Below the pieces are notes generated by a model. It did not search any database, was not told the origin of the DNA, and saw only the letters and a list, made by a program, of their open reading frames with translations. Shown piece by piece: positions 34,724 through 43,642 of a stretch of DNA of 64,000 nt (position 1 is the first letter of the stretch; the number at the start of each line of letters is the position of its first letter). Both the position numbers and the translations under genes were made by a program. The stretch comes from Chloroflexi bacterium HGW-Chloroflexi-10 (GTDB lineage Bacteria > Chloroflexota > Anaerolineae > Anaerolineales > Anaerolineaceae): the NCBI GenBank assembly GCA_002840755.1, contig PHBZ01000026.1, forward strand, positions 1 to 64,000, in the 5' to 3' direction.

Positions 34724-34946
34724 CCATTAACTATACAACAAAAACAAACTGAGTTCGCCTGTCCACCGGGCTAAATTCTGGGTTAGAACTGTATTAAGTG
34801 AAACAATTGGGCGTGGTTAACAAATCCATTTCATTTGCCAAATGGATCATTACTTCTTTAGCATAGCCCAACGCATTTTGCCATCAAATGATCCTTCAAT
34901 GGAAAAATATATTTTCCCGTTATTGATTTAGGATATCAAAAAATAA

Positions 34947-35654
34947 TTACTGTTTATTTAGATCATGATAGACTTGCTGAATATGTTCTTGCATTGTGTT
35001 TTTAGCCGCATCAGGGTTATGCATTTTGATTGCCTCAAGAATTGACTTATGGTTTTTCTGAGATTTTTGGGGGCCACCCACAACATTAAAGGTCATAAAT
35101 CGTTGTTGATTCCGCATAAATTCACCCAATGATTTGATAATCATCACAATAATGGGATTACCAGTTGCTTCAGCCAACAAATTATGAAATTTGTGGTCCG
35201 CATTTAAAAATTCGTCAATTGGATCAATACCTACCAGAGAGCGATCCATCAAATCAATCGTTTGCTGCAATTCATCGATTTGTTCTTTACTGGCTTTAAG
35301 GGCAGCTAATGCAGCCATTTCAGGCTCAAAAAACTCACGAACTTCAAGTAAATATTCAAAACTTGAATCCGGATTCATTTGAAGAATTGCGTTGAATGAA
35401 GTACCAATACCACGTTCGGTTTTATCAACAACAAATGTACCCTTACCTACATAAGATTCTAACCGTCCTTTTTCTTTGAGGATTTTTGTTGCCTCGCGAA
35501 TAACGGTACGACTGACTTTATACATATCCGACAATTCATTTTCAGTTGGCAATTTATCGCCAACGTTTAATTGTCCACTGATGATTTGCATTTCAATCAA
35601 TTCGCATACCTGGTCAGACAAAGGTTTGTTTTGTGGAAGTTGAGGGACTGCCAT
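34947..35654 (-). CDS. GntR/FadR-family transcriptional regulator (LldR-like)
   Basis: A 235-residue regulator from the preferred start MAVPQLPQNKPL at 35654, which has GAAGAAAG a few bases upstream. The frame extends 32 codons further but would start inside the promoter. The winged HTH is QIISGQLNVGDKLPTENELS and MYKVSRTVIREATKILKEKG (about 20-60). An FCD ligand domain follows with the DHKFHNLLAEATGN stretch holding metal-type Asp/His residues. It is divergent from a lactate permease, so it is likely a lactate-responsive repressor of lctP, as LldR is in E. coli. Confidence 0.88.
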   Translation of the reverse strand: MAVPQLPQNKPLSDQVCELIEMQIISGQLNVGDKLPTENELSDMYKVSRTVIREATKILKEKGRLESYVGKGTFVVDKTERGIGTSFNAILQMNPDSSFEYLLEVREFFEPEMAALAALKASKEQIDELQQTIDLMDRSLVGIDPIDEFLNADHKFHNLLAEATGNPIIVMIIKSLGEFMRNQQRFMTFNVVGGPQKSQKNHKSILEAIKMHNPDAAKNTMQEHIQQVYHDLNKQ

Positions 35655-35729
35655 TTTATCTTTCTTCCGATTTTGATTTTTGATTTTCGGGGAAGCATTC
35701 ATCACATTGTATGATGATAGTATAATATT

Positions 35730-35757
35730 ATTGTAAACACAACAATCCAATTGTCAA
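35730..35757 (-). promoter_or_regulatory. Promoter of the GntR-family gene
   Basis: Minus strand TTGACA (35757-35752), 16 bp, TACAAT (35735-35730). An inverted repeat ACAAT-CCA-ATTGT sits between the boxes and may be an operator in the shared region with the lactate permease gene. Confidence 0.6.
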
Positions 35758-35858
35758 TAACCTTTTTATACAACAAAATAATCATTCATTAACCTGTTCC
35801 ACAACCAAATTCTGATAACGCCTTTTGCTCCAAAAAAAAACTGATTAAGGAAATCTAA

Positions 35859-37472
35859 ATGGTCTCTACATTCCGCAAAGCCATTCTTTCTGTTTTATTA
35901 TTTTTAGCATGTCTCCTCAGTGCAAATTTTCTGACCCATAATCATCTTTTTGTACGCTATTTATTGGCTGCTGCACCTATTATTACCGTGTTGATATTAA
36001 TGACCGTTTTTCAGATCAATGGGCATATCGCCGGCCCGATTGGATTACTCAGTGGAATTTTTGTTGCATGGGTGGCCTTTGGTTTAACATTGGATGTTTT
36101 TTGGGTATCGCAATTAAAAGGTGTATTGCTTTCAGTTTTTGTTTTAGCCGTATTGTGGCCGGCATTATTACTATACAATGTCATTAATGAAGCAAATGGA
36201 ATACAGGCTATATCCCAAACCCTCAAAAGTCTGATAACCGATCAAAGTACATTATTAATAGTCGTTTCCTGGTGTTTCAGCGGGATGATGGAAGGTCTGG
36301 CTGGATTTGGTTTACCGATAGCCATTATTGCTCCTATGCTGGTGGGATTGGGATTATCACCCATTATTGCTGTGGCTTCAGTAGCCATTGGCCACGCCTG
36401 GTCGGTTACATTTGGGGATATGGGCGTTGTATTTCAAACGCTGACTGCTCTAGTGCAAGTTGACCCAAATGCCTTAGCCATTGACGCTTCTTTAATGCTC
36501 GGATTTGCCTGTTTGGCATGTGGATTAGCAGTAGCACATTTACTCAAGAAATTGAAGCGTTGGCCGATTGTGGTCGTACTTGCCCTGTTGATGAGTCTTA
36601 CCCAATATATATTCGCCACCAATGGACTATCGACCTTAGCCGCTTTTTCAGCTGGTTTAACAGGAGTCATAGGCGCTATTATTCTCAACAGGCTATTTTT
36701 ACACCCCAAGCATGAAGCTTATCCAAAACCAAAAATGAGTCCAGAATTATTTTCTGCCCTACTCAGTTATGGCACACTTACCCTACTTATGGCGTTCATC
36801 GCATTAATTCCTTCACTCAACACATTACTTAGCCAGGTAGTTTGGAAATTCTCTTTTCCTGAGGTAAAAACGTTGATTGGTTTCATAACAACTGCCGGTA
36901 ACGGACAAGTGTTTCGTCCTTTGATACACCCCGGCAGTTCTATTTTGTTGATCGTTTTTTTAACTTACTTATGGAATTTCAAAACAAAATTGTATTCATC
37001 TAATAAACTGCGTAATATTGGGTCGACTACGTATCGATCTGCAATGCCGGCGACAATTGGTATTTTCGCAATGGTTGGTTTATCCACATTAATGGATCAT
37101 GCCGGAATGAATATTCTATTAGCAGAAGCATTGAGCAAACTCTTTTATAATTCTTTTCCACTTATATCCCCATTTATCGGCATGTTAGGCGCTTTTGCAA
37201 CAGGCAGCAACAATAATTCCAATGTATTGTTTGCCTCCTTACAAGAAAATATTGCCACGCTGCTACAATTAACACCAGGGATCATCCTTGCTGCACAAAC
37301 TACCGGCGGATCATTGGGCAGTATGGTAGCGCCTGCGAAAATATTTGTGGGATGCAGTACAGTTGGGATGCAAAATAGCGATGGAATAATTCTCAAAAAG
37401 ACACTTTCATATGGCGCTGTTATCGGCGCTATCATGGGAATTATCACTTTTATCTGGTCTCTCTTTTATTAA
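35859..37472 (+). CDS. lctP: L-lactate permease (LctP/LldP family)
   Basis: A 537-residue, highly hydrophobic protein with about 13 membrane helices and the family blocks SGMMEGLAGFGLPIAIIAPM (about 143-162), VASVAIGHAWSVTFGDMGVV and NNNSNVLFASLQ near the end. The family normally has 530-560 residues. It imports lactate or related 2-hydroxy acids by proton symport. AAGGAAA provides a ribosome site. The divergent FadR-type regulator suggests control by lactate. No lactate dehydrogenase lies beside it. Glycolate cannot be excluded as substrate. Confidence 0.9.
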   Translation: MVSTFRKAILSVLLFLACLLSANFLTHNHLFVRYLLAAAPIITVLILMTVFQINGHIAGPIGLLSGIFVAWVAFGLTLDVFWVSQLKGVLLSVFVLAVLWPALLLYNVINEANGIQAISQTLKSLITDQSTLLIVVSWCFSGMMEGLAGFGLPIAIIAPMLVGLGLSPIIAVASVAIGHAWSVTFGDMGVVFQTLTALVQVDPNALAIDASLMLGFACLACGLAVAHLLKKLKRWPIVVVLALLMSLTQYIFATNGLSTLAAFSAGLTGVIGAIILNRLFLHPKHEAYPKPKMSPELFSALLSYGTLTLLMAFIALIPSLNTLLSQVVWKFSFPEVKTLIGFITTAGNGQVFRPLIHPGSSILLIVFLTYLWNFKTKLYSSNKLRNIGSTTYRSAMPATIGIFAMVGLSTLMDHAGMNILLAEALSKLFYNSFPLISPFIGMLGAFATGSNNNSNVLFASLQENIATLLQLTPGIILAAQTTGGSLGSMVAPAKIFVGCSTVGMQNSDGIILKKTLSYGAVIGAIMGIITFIWSLFY

Positions 37473-37754
37473 TTAACCATAATTTCTCAAAATTTTAAAC
37501 GCGATTTAATTTCACATTTTTCTTCAAATGGCAGCGGGTGGCTTCTTCCTAAAAAATAACGATTATGCTTTTCTGTTTTTGCAATGGTTTTGTTCAAAAC
37601 TTCATTTTTACCATAATGGAACTGTTTTTCGGATACCAGGCACTCTACATCCATACTTTAACATGGTATAAATACTTTTACTCAATTTTCTCCACGTAAA
37701 CAACGATTCGCGGATAGTTAGTTCACAAATTTCTTCTTCAAGATCGGAGTCCCC

Positions 37755-38267
37755 ATGATTCCAGAAACAAACCCGGTTCTGATCTTCACCGACGGGGCCT
37801 GCACCGGCAACCCTGGCCCGGGCGGATATGGCGTCATCGTTAAACAGCATAATGGCAGTCAGGAATACGCCCAGGGATACCGGCTCACCACCAATAACCG
37901 CATGGAATTATTAGCCGCCATTGTTGGATTAGGCTCCCTCAAGCAGCGCAGCCATGTAAAACTCTACACCGATTCCAAATATGTGGCGGATGCGATCAAC
38001 TTGGGTTGGGTGGATGCGTGGCGCGCCCGCGGTTGGCGTAAGGCAGATAAGACCAAAGTACTCAACCCGGATCTGTGGCAGCAGTTCGTACGCCTGATAG
38101 AGCAGCACGAGGTGGAAATGATCTGGGTTAAGGGGCATGCCGGACACCCGGAAAACGAGCGCTGTGACAAACTGGCTGTAGATGCTGCCCACGGAAAGAA
38201 TCTATTGGTGGATACAGGTTACGAGCAAAGCCGGGAGATACCCAAAAGCCAACCGGGATTGTTTTAG
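37755..38267 (+). CDS. rnhA: Ribonuclease HI
   Basis: A 170-residue RNase H that cleaves the RNA strand of RNA-DNA hybrids. The catalytic acids are in place: D13 (IFTDGACTGNPGPGGYG), E51 (NNRMELLAAI), D73 (LYTDSKYV) and the last Asp in NERCDKLAVDAA. The histidine in WVKGHAGHPENE, which helps product release, is present too. A basic protrusion (WRARGWRKADKTKVLNPDLW) corresponds to the substrate-binding handle. The GC content is higher than in the lctP gene next to it. It appears to be a single gene; the 282 bp gap before it shows no clear promoter. Confidence 0.95.
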   Translation: MIPETNPVLIFTDGACTGNPGPGGYGVIVKQHNGSQEYAQGYRLTTNNRMELLAAIVGLGSLKQRSHVKLYTDSKYVADAINLGWVDAWRARGWRKADKTKVLNPDLWQQFVRLIEQHEVEMIWVKGHAGHPENERCDKLAVDAAHGKNLLVDTGYEQSREIPKSQPGLF

Positions 38268-38292
38268 CGCCGAGATGCGCCGGCATTCGCGT

Positions 38293-38940
38293 TTACAGGC
38301 GGACAGTGTTTAATAATCGCCGGGCGGAATCCAGCTCAGCTGCATTAATCGTATGGCCCATGTTTGGGTAAATCTGATATTCCACCTGAGCCTGATGAGA
38401 TGAGAAATAGTCTGCGGTTTCCTGCACACGCTGCAAGGGAATATGCGGGTCACGGTCTGAACAGCCAATAAACACCGGCATCCCGGCAAAATCACTGTGC
38501 GGATTCCATTGCGTACCAGGCGGCCCGATGAGCCCGCCGCTGAAAACCAGCAGCCCACCATAGCGCACTGAGGAACGCGACATATATTCAGCGGCCAGGC
38601 AGGCCCCCTGCGAGAAACCTGCTAACCAGATACGATCGAGGCGTATTCCGCTGCTGATCAAGTCCGTTACCAATCTGGTTATTCGTCCCAGGGCCAAATC
38701 CAGGTCGGGTTGGTTTTCTTGCAGGGGCGCCAAAAATGACTGCGGATACCAGCGGTTGAGCCCGGCTTGCGGCGCAAGGAAGGTTGTATTTTGTAGCGGA
38801 AACTCCTCCCCCAGGTCCAGAATGGACTCGGCAGATGCACCACGCCCATGCAGCAGGATCATGGCTGCGGAAGCCTGCTCCAGGGCAGCGCCGCTATAGA
38901 GCAGCGGCTGCCCCGCATGCACATCAGGCAGATTATCCAT
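38293..38940 (-). CDS. mhqD: MhqD-like phospholipase/carboxylesterase
   Basis: A 215-residue alpha/beta hydrolase from the preferred start MDNLPDVHAG at 38940. It has the oxyanion strand MILLHGRGASAESIL, the nucleophile elbow LAGFSQGACLAAEY (GFSQG), the acid in VFIGCSDRDPHIPL and the catalytic histidine in YPNMGHTINAAEL. The start overlaps the stop of the mhqO-like gene by 8 bp, a coupled pair. In Bacillus, mhqO and mhqD together protect against hydroquinone and catechol compounds. The name rests on this pairing and family style. Confidence 0.8.
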   Translation of the reverse strand: MDNLPDVHAGQPLLYSGAALEQASAAMILLHGRGASAESILDLGEEFPLQNTTFLAPQAGLNRWYPQSFLAPLQENQPDLDLALGRITRLVTDLISSGIRLDRIWLAGFSQGACLAAEYMSRSSVRYGGLLVFSGGLIGPPGTQWNPHSDFAGMPVFIGCSDRDPHIPLQRVQETADYFSSHQAQVEYQIYPNMGHTINAAELDSARRLLNTVRL

Positions 38941-39919
38941 CACCGGACACCTCAGTGACCTGCGGCATGGTGCGGCGGATGGACGGGAGCGCAGCTTCAA
39001 TCTCAGTACGGCGTGTTTCCATCCAGCGCGGCAGCCTCAGCGACCCACCCAACTGATCCACACTTTCATCAAAGGTGAAACCGGGGTCATCGGTGGCTAT
39101 TTCAAACAAGACACCGCCGGGTGTGCGGAAATAAACGGAGCGGAAATACTGGCGGTCAATCACCTGAGTGGGATGTTCACCGATTTCGATCACTTTGCGG
39201 CGCAATTCAGCCTGATGAGCATCATCCGCAGCACGAAAGGCAATATGGTGAATCGAGCCAGCGCCAAAACGATTCTCAGAGGCAAGCGGACTGTTCAAGA
39301 TATCGACATGTGAGCCGAGGCTGCCTCCATTCGCTGCGCTCGCTTCGCTCGCTACGTAGCGGTAACGAGGGCCCTCCTGGCCGACAAAGCGGTAACCAAG
39401 CGCCTCGGTCAGCACGACCGCGGTGGGTTCCACCTCATTCAACTCCAGTGTCACGCCCAGGAAACCATCCAACTGATGTTCAGCAGGAATGGGACTGCCC
39501 GGCCAAAGCGGGTATTGCGGTGGGTTGGATACAGCCACAAGGCGGATCCGCATGCCATCGGGATCGGTAAAGGGCAAGACCTCCTGCCCGAAATTGGACT
39601 CGACGCGCCCGGGAGCGAAGCCGAACTGTTTCAGCCGCGCAGCCCAATAACTAAGACTGCCCTGGAGAACGGCGTATTCGATACTGGTGGTTTCGCCTGC
39701 GCCACGCTGACCGCGCTGCATGTGCATCCATGGGAAGAAGGTGAGCGCCGTGCCAGGAGAGCCAAGGTTATCGCCATAGTAGAGGTGATAAGTGCCGGGG
39801 TCGTCAAAGTTGATGGTGGTTTTCACCAGGCGCTGACCGAGCACCTGCTGATAGAAATCGATATTGGTTTGCGGATCTTTGGCAACCGCAGTGATGTGGT
39901 GTAAACCGGTAGTAGACAT
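38933..39919 (-). CDS. mhqO: MhqO-like ring-cleaving dioxygenase (VOC superfamily)
   Basis: A 328-residue protein of two vicinal-oxygen-chelate modules: LHHITAVAKDPQTNIDFYQQ (residues about 6-25) and, in the second half, SIHHIAFRAADDAHQAELRR. The metal ligands are probably H8, the His of IHHIAF and the Glu of GGVLFEIATDDPGF. The family cleaves hydroquinone-type rings to detoxify quinones. A short in-frame insert near residues 190-205 (YVASEASAANGG) is encoded by a GCTCGCTTCGCTCGC-type repeat. A TTCGATATCGAA palindrome lies 33 bp before the start and is a likely operator. Confidence 0.85.
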   Translation of the reverse strand: MSTTGLHHITAVAKDPQTNIDFYQQVLGQRLVKTTINFDDPGTYHLYYGDNLGSPGTALTFFPWMHMQRGQRGAGETTSIEYAVLQGSLSYWAARLKQFGFAPGRVESNFGQEVLPFTDPDGMRIRLVAVSNPPQYPLWPGSPIPAEHQLDGFLGVTLELNEVEPTAVVLTEALGYRFVGQEGPRYRYVASEASAANGGSLGSHVDILNSPLASENRFGAGSIHHIAFRAADDAHQAELRRKVIEIGEHPTQVIDRQYFRSVYFRTPGGVLFEIATDDPGFTFDESVDQLGGSLRLPRWMETRRTEIEAALPSIRRTMPQVTEVSGDG

Positions 39920-39951
39920 AATTTATTTCCTTTCTGTACCAGTAAAAATCA

Positions 39952-39963
39952 TTCGATATCGAA
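39952..39963. promoter_or_regulatory. Palindrome upstream of the mhqO-like gene
   Basis: TTCGATATCGAA is a perfect 12 bp palindrome, inside ATTCGATATCGAAAT. MarR-type regulators of mhq genes bind such sites. No MarR gene is in the window. Confidence 0.5.
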
Positions 39964-40070
39964 ATAATATCCGATTTTTGAAGGAATTGCCAGTATTTGT
40001 ATAAATGTTTATGAATAGGTGAAGAAATGGGTTATCTACATTTGAGGCAGGGCAGGTTTGGTTAATGGCG

Positions 40071-40105
40071 AAGGGTGGGGATATCCAGTATAGCCCACCC
40101 TTTTT
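40071..40105 (+). terminator. Terminator-like hairpin
   Basis: AAGGGTGGG (40071-40079) pairs with CCCACCCTT (40094-40102) and a T-run follows on the plus strand. It lies 15 bp past the GNAT stop (minus strand), where the tail is poor in U, so its polarity does not fit well. Confidence 0.4.
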
Positions 40106-40119
40106 ATAAACCCCTACTT

Positions 40120-40893
40120 CTATTCCGGCAGCAGGTAATAAGCTGTGTATTCTCCAGCAAAACGGTAGCCCAGTTTTTGCGCCAGTTTAATCGATTCAGG
40201 GTTGGCAGCGTCCCAATGCGGATTGAGACCGCGGGCCAGGCTGGATTGGATCAGCGCACAACTCAAAGCAGTGGCGATCCCTTTGCGGCGATGGTCATCC
40301 AGGACAAACACACTGACCTCAATGCCGCGTGAGCAAACCAGGGACGAATAGGCGCCGGCGAGGATGGTTTCTTCTTCCATGTAGACATACCCGATACCGC
40401 GCTGGATAAAGTCTTCAGCGGAATCAAACATATGCAGGTCGATAAAGTGATCCTGTTCAGTGAATAATTTTTGGGCGAGAGAAAGATCAATAGGCCGGAT
40501 ACATTCCAGATGGCCGAAACGGGCAAACTGCTGCTGGATGTGGTCCAGAGAAAGGTTTTCTGCGCTGCATTGGTAACGCGGCATTTCCTGTAAACGGCTG
40601 CCGTAACGGGTCTGGATGGATTCCAGCCAACCGGCTGACATGGAAATGAAAAGCTGGTAAACTGGCAGCTCTTCGAGGTAAGCCTGCCCGGCTGGGGAGT
40701 CCACATTACCGGCAAAATAATAAAACGGTGTCTGATCAATGACGAAAATTTGTGGGTTTTCCAGGTTATCCACCCAGGCTTTACCCATTTGATTTTCTAA
40801 AACACATTCAATTCCAAGGTCTACACGGCGATTATGTTGAAACGCTTGTTGAAGTGTTGAGCGATTGGTTTTGGTGAGTTCAAAATTTATCAC
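40120..40893 (-). CDS. GNAT family acetyltransferase (PF12746-like)
   Basis: A 257-residue protein. The N-terminal half (MINFELTKTNRSTLQQAFQH, then FVIDQTPFYYFAGNVDSPAG) matches the GNAT_acetyltran family seen in Gram-positive and Chloroflexota genomes. The C-terminal half has a GNAT acetyl-CoA site: VSVFVLDDHRRKGIATALSC (the RRKGIA loop) and LNPHWDAANPESIKLAQKLG. It probably acetylates a small molecule or peptide of unknown identity. It is followed on the minus strand by the hairpin at 40071. Confidence 0.8.
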   Translation of the reverse strand: MINFELTKTNRSTLQQAFQHNRRVDLGIECVLENQMGKAWVDNLENPQIFVIDQTPFYYFAGNVDSPAGQAYLEELPVYQLFISMSAGWLESIQTRYGSRLQEMPRYQCSAENLSLDHIQQQFARFGHLECIRPIDLSLAQKLFTEQDHFIDLHMFDSAEDFIQRGIGYVYMEEETILAGAYSSLVCSRGIEVSVFVLDDHRRKGIATALSCALIQSSLARGLNPHWDAANPESIKLAQKLGYRFAGEYTAYYLLPE

Positions 40894-40983
40894 GGGGCCC
40901 CTTTAAATAAAGATAGTGAGCATACAGTATGTGTAATCCTGCTTGCCAGCCCGGTTATTTTGATTGAGCAGGGTTTGCTCCGG

Positions 40984-41670
40984 TTAGAGGGATAAAATTG
41001 GCAGCAGGTCGGTGAGTGTGTGGATTTGATATTTGATATAGAGATACTCGGGCGCTGGCTGGCGCTGCGGATTGTACCAGCAGGCATCCAACCCATAATC
41101 ACTGGCGCCGCGGATGTCCGAGCTGAGGCTGTCTCCGATAACGAGCACATCTTTTTTGGATGGATAACCGATCCCTTCAAAGACTACGTCAAAATAGTTG
41201 CCGGCCGGTTTTGAAAAACCGATTTCCTCGGAGATAAACATTTTTTCGAAATAATCTTTGATGGCAGAGAGGCGCATACGGGAGCGCTGTACCTGGGTGA
41301 TACCATTGGTGATAACCGCCATGCGATATTTACCGGAAAGCCTTTGCAGCAATTCATACGCACCGGGGATCAGGTCTGTAGACTGACCCAATACATCGAG
41401 ATAAGTCTGACTGAAGGACTGTGGATCCACGTCCAAATGGGTGTTTTGCAGCAATTCCGCAAAACGACGCACACGCAAATCGGCCAGCGTGATGGTTTGC
41501 TGTTCAAAGCGTTTCCACAGGGCAGCGTTAATTTCGTGGTAGATTTCCCCGTATTCGGGTTGAAAAGGAAAGTTATAAAAAGCAAAAGTATTTCGCAGCG
41601 CTTTGGCTTCCGCACCATCATAATCGAAAAGGGTGCCATCAGCATCAAACAGTAACCAATGATAGGGCAT
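40984..41670 (-). CDS. yjjG: YjjG-type HAD pyrimidine nucleotidase
   Basis: A 228-residue HAD hydrolase. Motif I is LLFDADGTLFDYD (D9 nucleophile, D11), motif II is MAVITNGITQVQ, the motif III lysine is in IGFSKPAGNYFDVVF and motif IV is VLVIGDSLSSDIRGA. The helical cap and the motif spacing fit the YjjG/YfnB group, which dephosphorylates non-canonical pyrimidine nucleotides. Alternative: another HAD phosphatase. The start is 91 bp upstream of the GNAT gene; the two are on the same strand but may not be cotranscribed. Confidence 0.85.
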   Translation of the reverse strand: MPYHWLLFDADGTLFDYDGAEAKALRNTFAFYNFPFQPEYGEIYHEINAALWKRFEQQTITLADLRVRRFAELLQNTHLDVDPQSFSQTYLDVLGQSTDLIPGAYELLQRLSGKYRMAVITNGITQVQRSRMRLSAIKDYFEKMFISEEIGFSKPAGNYFDVVFEGIGYPSKKDVLVIGDSLSSDIRGASDYGLDACWYNPQRQPAPEYLYIKYQIHTLTDLLPILSL

Positions 41671-41914
41671 GCTTACTCCATAAGGCAGGTTTATTATTAA
41701 GTTATACCAAATACAAGGCGGGTTTTTGATATACGATGATTATACACAGTTTTGTGGCCAGATTGCCGTAATGGCCGTATAAATGGGTGGGTTCTGGCTT
41801 TATTCAACAAAGTTATCATTTAACCAGCAGGCAATGTGTAGAATTGCCTGAAGCAGAAAAGTTCGGGATGGGTACAATAAAATCCGGTGTATGGGGGGTT
41901 TTGTGCAATTTTAT
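41671..41914. other. Intergenic region
   Basis: Part of a 307 bp gap between divergent genes. Apart from the promoter at 41915-41943 I see no gene, hairpin or repeat here. Confidence 0.5.
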
Positions 41915-41943
41915 TTGACTTTCTAATGCGTCTCACTTATAAT
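41915..41943 (+). promoter_or_regulatory. Consensus-like promoter
   Basis: TTGACT, 17 bp, TATAAT. The transcript would start near 41950, and AGGAG lies before the ATG at 41978. Confidence 0.75.
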
Positions 41944-41977
41944 AGAACATAAGTTCAGTTACATTCAGGAGAATCCT

Positions 41978-42847
41978 ATGTTTCAAAAAGTGTATGATCG
42001 GGCTGTTGATTTTATCTGGCGCAATGCCAGGCTGTTAGAAAGACGGCGCTTTGCCACCCATTTCCTGAATGAGCCAAAAGCAGCCGTGATCACTGCGCTG
42101 CGCGCTTACCAGAACCCGGATGGTGGATTTGGTAACGCCCTGGAACCGGATAAACGCTATCCGGGCAGCAATCCCGGGGATGTGATCACAGCCTTTTATA
42201 TTCTGGATGAAATTGATGCGATGAACGACCCAATGGCAGCGCTGGCCTGTGATTATTTATTAACCATTACGACTGCACAGGGAGGCGTCCCCTTTACCCT
42301 GCCACAGGTGAAACAGTATCCACACGCACCCTGGTGGGGTACGGATGATCCAAACCCGCTGGCATCAATCAACCCGACCGGAGATATTGCCGGGGTTTTA
42401 CTCAAAAATCAAGTACAGCATCCCTGGTTGGAAAAGGCGGTCCCTTTTTGCTGGCATCAACAAGACCCGGCACGCAGCGGGTACCATGACATTATGCCGG
42501 CAGTTGAATTTTTGGCCAATGTTCCCGACCGGGTACGCGCAGAAGGCCTATTAAAGGAAATCAAAGCCACTATTCAGCGTGAGCAACTGGTGAGTTATGA
42601 CCGCAATACATCGGGATATGTCAAATTCCCGCTGGATTGGGCCCCTGCACCCACACATGCATTGCGGGATATCTTTAGCGAGGAGCAGATTGAAGCGGAT
42701 CTGCTGGCCCTGGCCGCCGGGCAACAGGAAGATGGCGGATGGCCGATATCCTGGGAGCCGGTTTCTGCCGGTGTGGAGTTGGAATGGCGCGGGATACGCA
42801 CCTTAGAGGCTTTGCTGGTACTAAAAGCCTATGGAAAGTTAAAGTAA
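41978..42847 (+). CDS. Prenyltransferase/squalene-cyclase-like repeat protein
   Basis: A 289-residue all-alpha protein. Two repeats of the QxxDGGFG type are visible: ALRAYQNPDGGFGNALEPDK (about 37-56) and LLALAAGQQEDGGWPISWEP (about 244-263). In squalene cyclases and prenyltransferases these QW motifs cap an alpha/alpha barrel. The length is about half a cyclase, and the catalytic DXDD motif is absent, so cyclase activity is doubtful. I treat it as a hypothetical protein with an alpha-toroid fold. A consensus promoter and a terminator delimit it as a single-gene unit. Confidence 0.7.
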   Translation: MFQKVYDRAVDFIWRNARLLERRRFATHFLNEPKAAVITALRAYQNPDGGFGNALEPDKRYPGSNPGDVITAFYILDEIDAMNDPMAALACDYLLTITTAQGGVPFTLPQVKQYPHAPWWGTDDPNPLASINPTGDIAGVLLKNQVQHPWLEKAVPFCWHQQDPARSGYHDIMPAVEFLANVPDRVRAEGLLKEIKATIQREQLVSYDRNTSGYVKFPLDWAPAPTHALRDIFSEEQIEADLLALAAGQQEDGGWPISWEPVSAGVELEWRGIRTLEALLVLKAYGKLK

Positions 42848-42875
42848 GAAAAACCGCCAAGCGGGAGACAATATA

Positions 42876-42915
42876 AAAAGGCTGTCCATAAGTTCTTTTT
42901 GGACAGCCTCTTTTC
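42876..42915 (+). terminator. Rho-independent terminator
   Basis: GGCTGTCC (42880-42887) and GGACAGCC (42901-42908) with a 13-base loop, followed by TCTTTT. It ends the 41978 gene. Confidence 0.8.
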
Positions 42916-43009
42916 ATAATTCCCTATCTTTTCTTAAGTTCAAAGGATAATATAAATAGAGGACCTCTGATTGAATTGCGTGCAATCCTTTGACAAAGGT
43001 ATTGATATT

Positions 43010-43642
43010 ATGACCTGTACTACCCCAACAACGCCAGACAAACGGCTGGCAAACGAACAACAAGCAATCGCCCAATTGAAGCATGGGAATCTGGCCGGAT
43101 TAGCCCTACTGGTGGAAACCTACCAGGTCCAAGCTGTCCACACGGCACTGTTAATTATCGGCGATCGTGGCGCCGCTGAGGAGGTTGTTCAGGAGGCGTT
43201 TCTTCGGGCGTACCGGAAAATTAATCAGTTTGATGATCGCCGCCCATTCGGGCCGTGGTTTTTGCGTAGTGTGATTAACGCTGCGCTCAAAGCCGCAGTC
43301 CAGCAGAAACGCGCAGAAACGTTGGAAGAGCCGCAGAATGGAAGCCGCACGGCGGAATGGTTGATTGATCCCAGCCCTGGACTGCAAGAAATCGCAGAGA
43401 CCGCGGAAGTACGTGAAGCGATCTGGCAGGCGCTGGAACAACTTACGCCCGACAAGCGCGCCGCGGTGGTGTTACGCTATTTCCTGGATGAGAGCGAGAA
43501 TGAAATGATTCGGGAACTGAACCGCCCACGAACCACGGTCAAATGGTGGCTGCATGCCGCCCGGCAGCGGTTACGGCAGATATTGCAACCGTTCCACACC
43601 GTTGAGATGGAAAACCAGGAGGTCGAATGTGAACAAGAATGA
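43010..43642 (+). CDS. ECF-type RNA polymerase sigma factor
   Basis: A 210-residue sigma factor from the preferred start MTCTTPTTP at 43010, with AAAGG about ten bases upstream. The frame opens at a TTG 39 bp earlier. Region 2 includes VLHTALLIIGDRGAAEEVVQ-like text (VHTALLIIGDRGAAEEVVQE, then AFLRAYRKINQFDDRRPFGP). Region 4 is EQLTPDKRAAVVLRYFLDES and RPRTTVKWWLHAARQRLRQI. It directs transcription to its own regulon. The following gene overlaps its stop and encodes a membrane protein fit to be its anti-sigma factor. Confidence 0.9.
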   Translation: MTCTTPTTPDKRLANEQQAIAQLKHGNLAGLALLVETYQVQAVHTALLIIGDRGAAEEVVQEAFLRAYRKINQFDDRRPFGPWFLRSVINAALKAAVQQKRAETLEEPQNGSRTAEWLIDPSPGLQEIAETAEVREAIWQALEQLTPDKRAAVVLRYFLDESENEMIRELNRPRTTVKWWLHAARQRLRQILQPFHTVEMENQEVECEQE

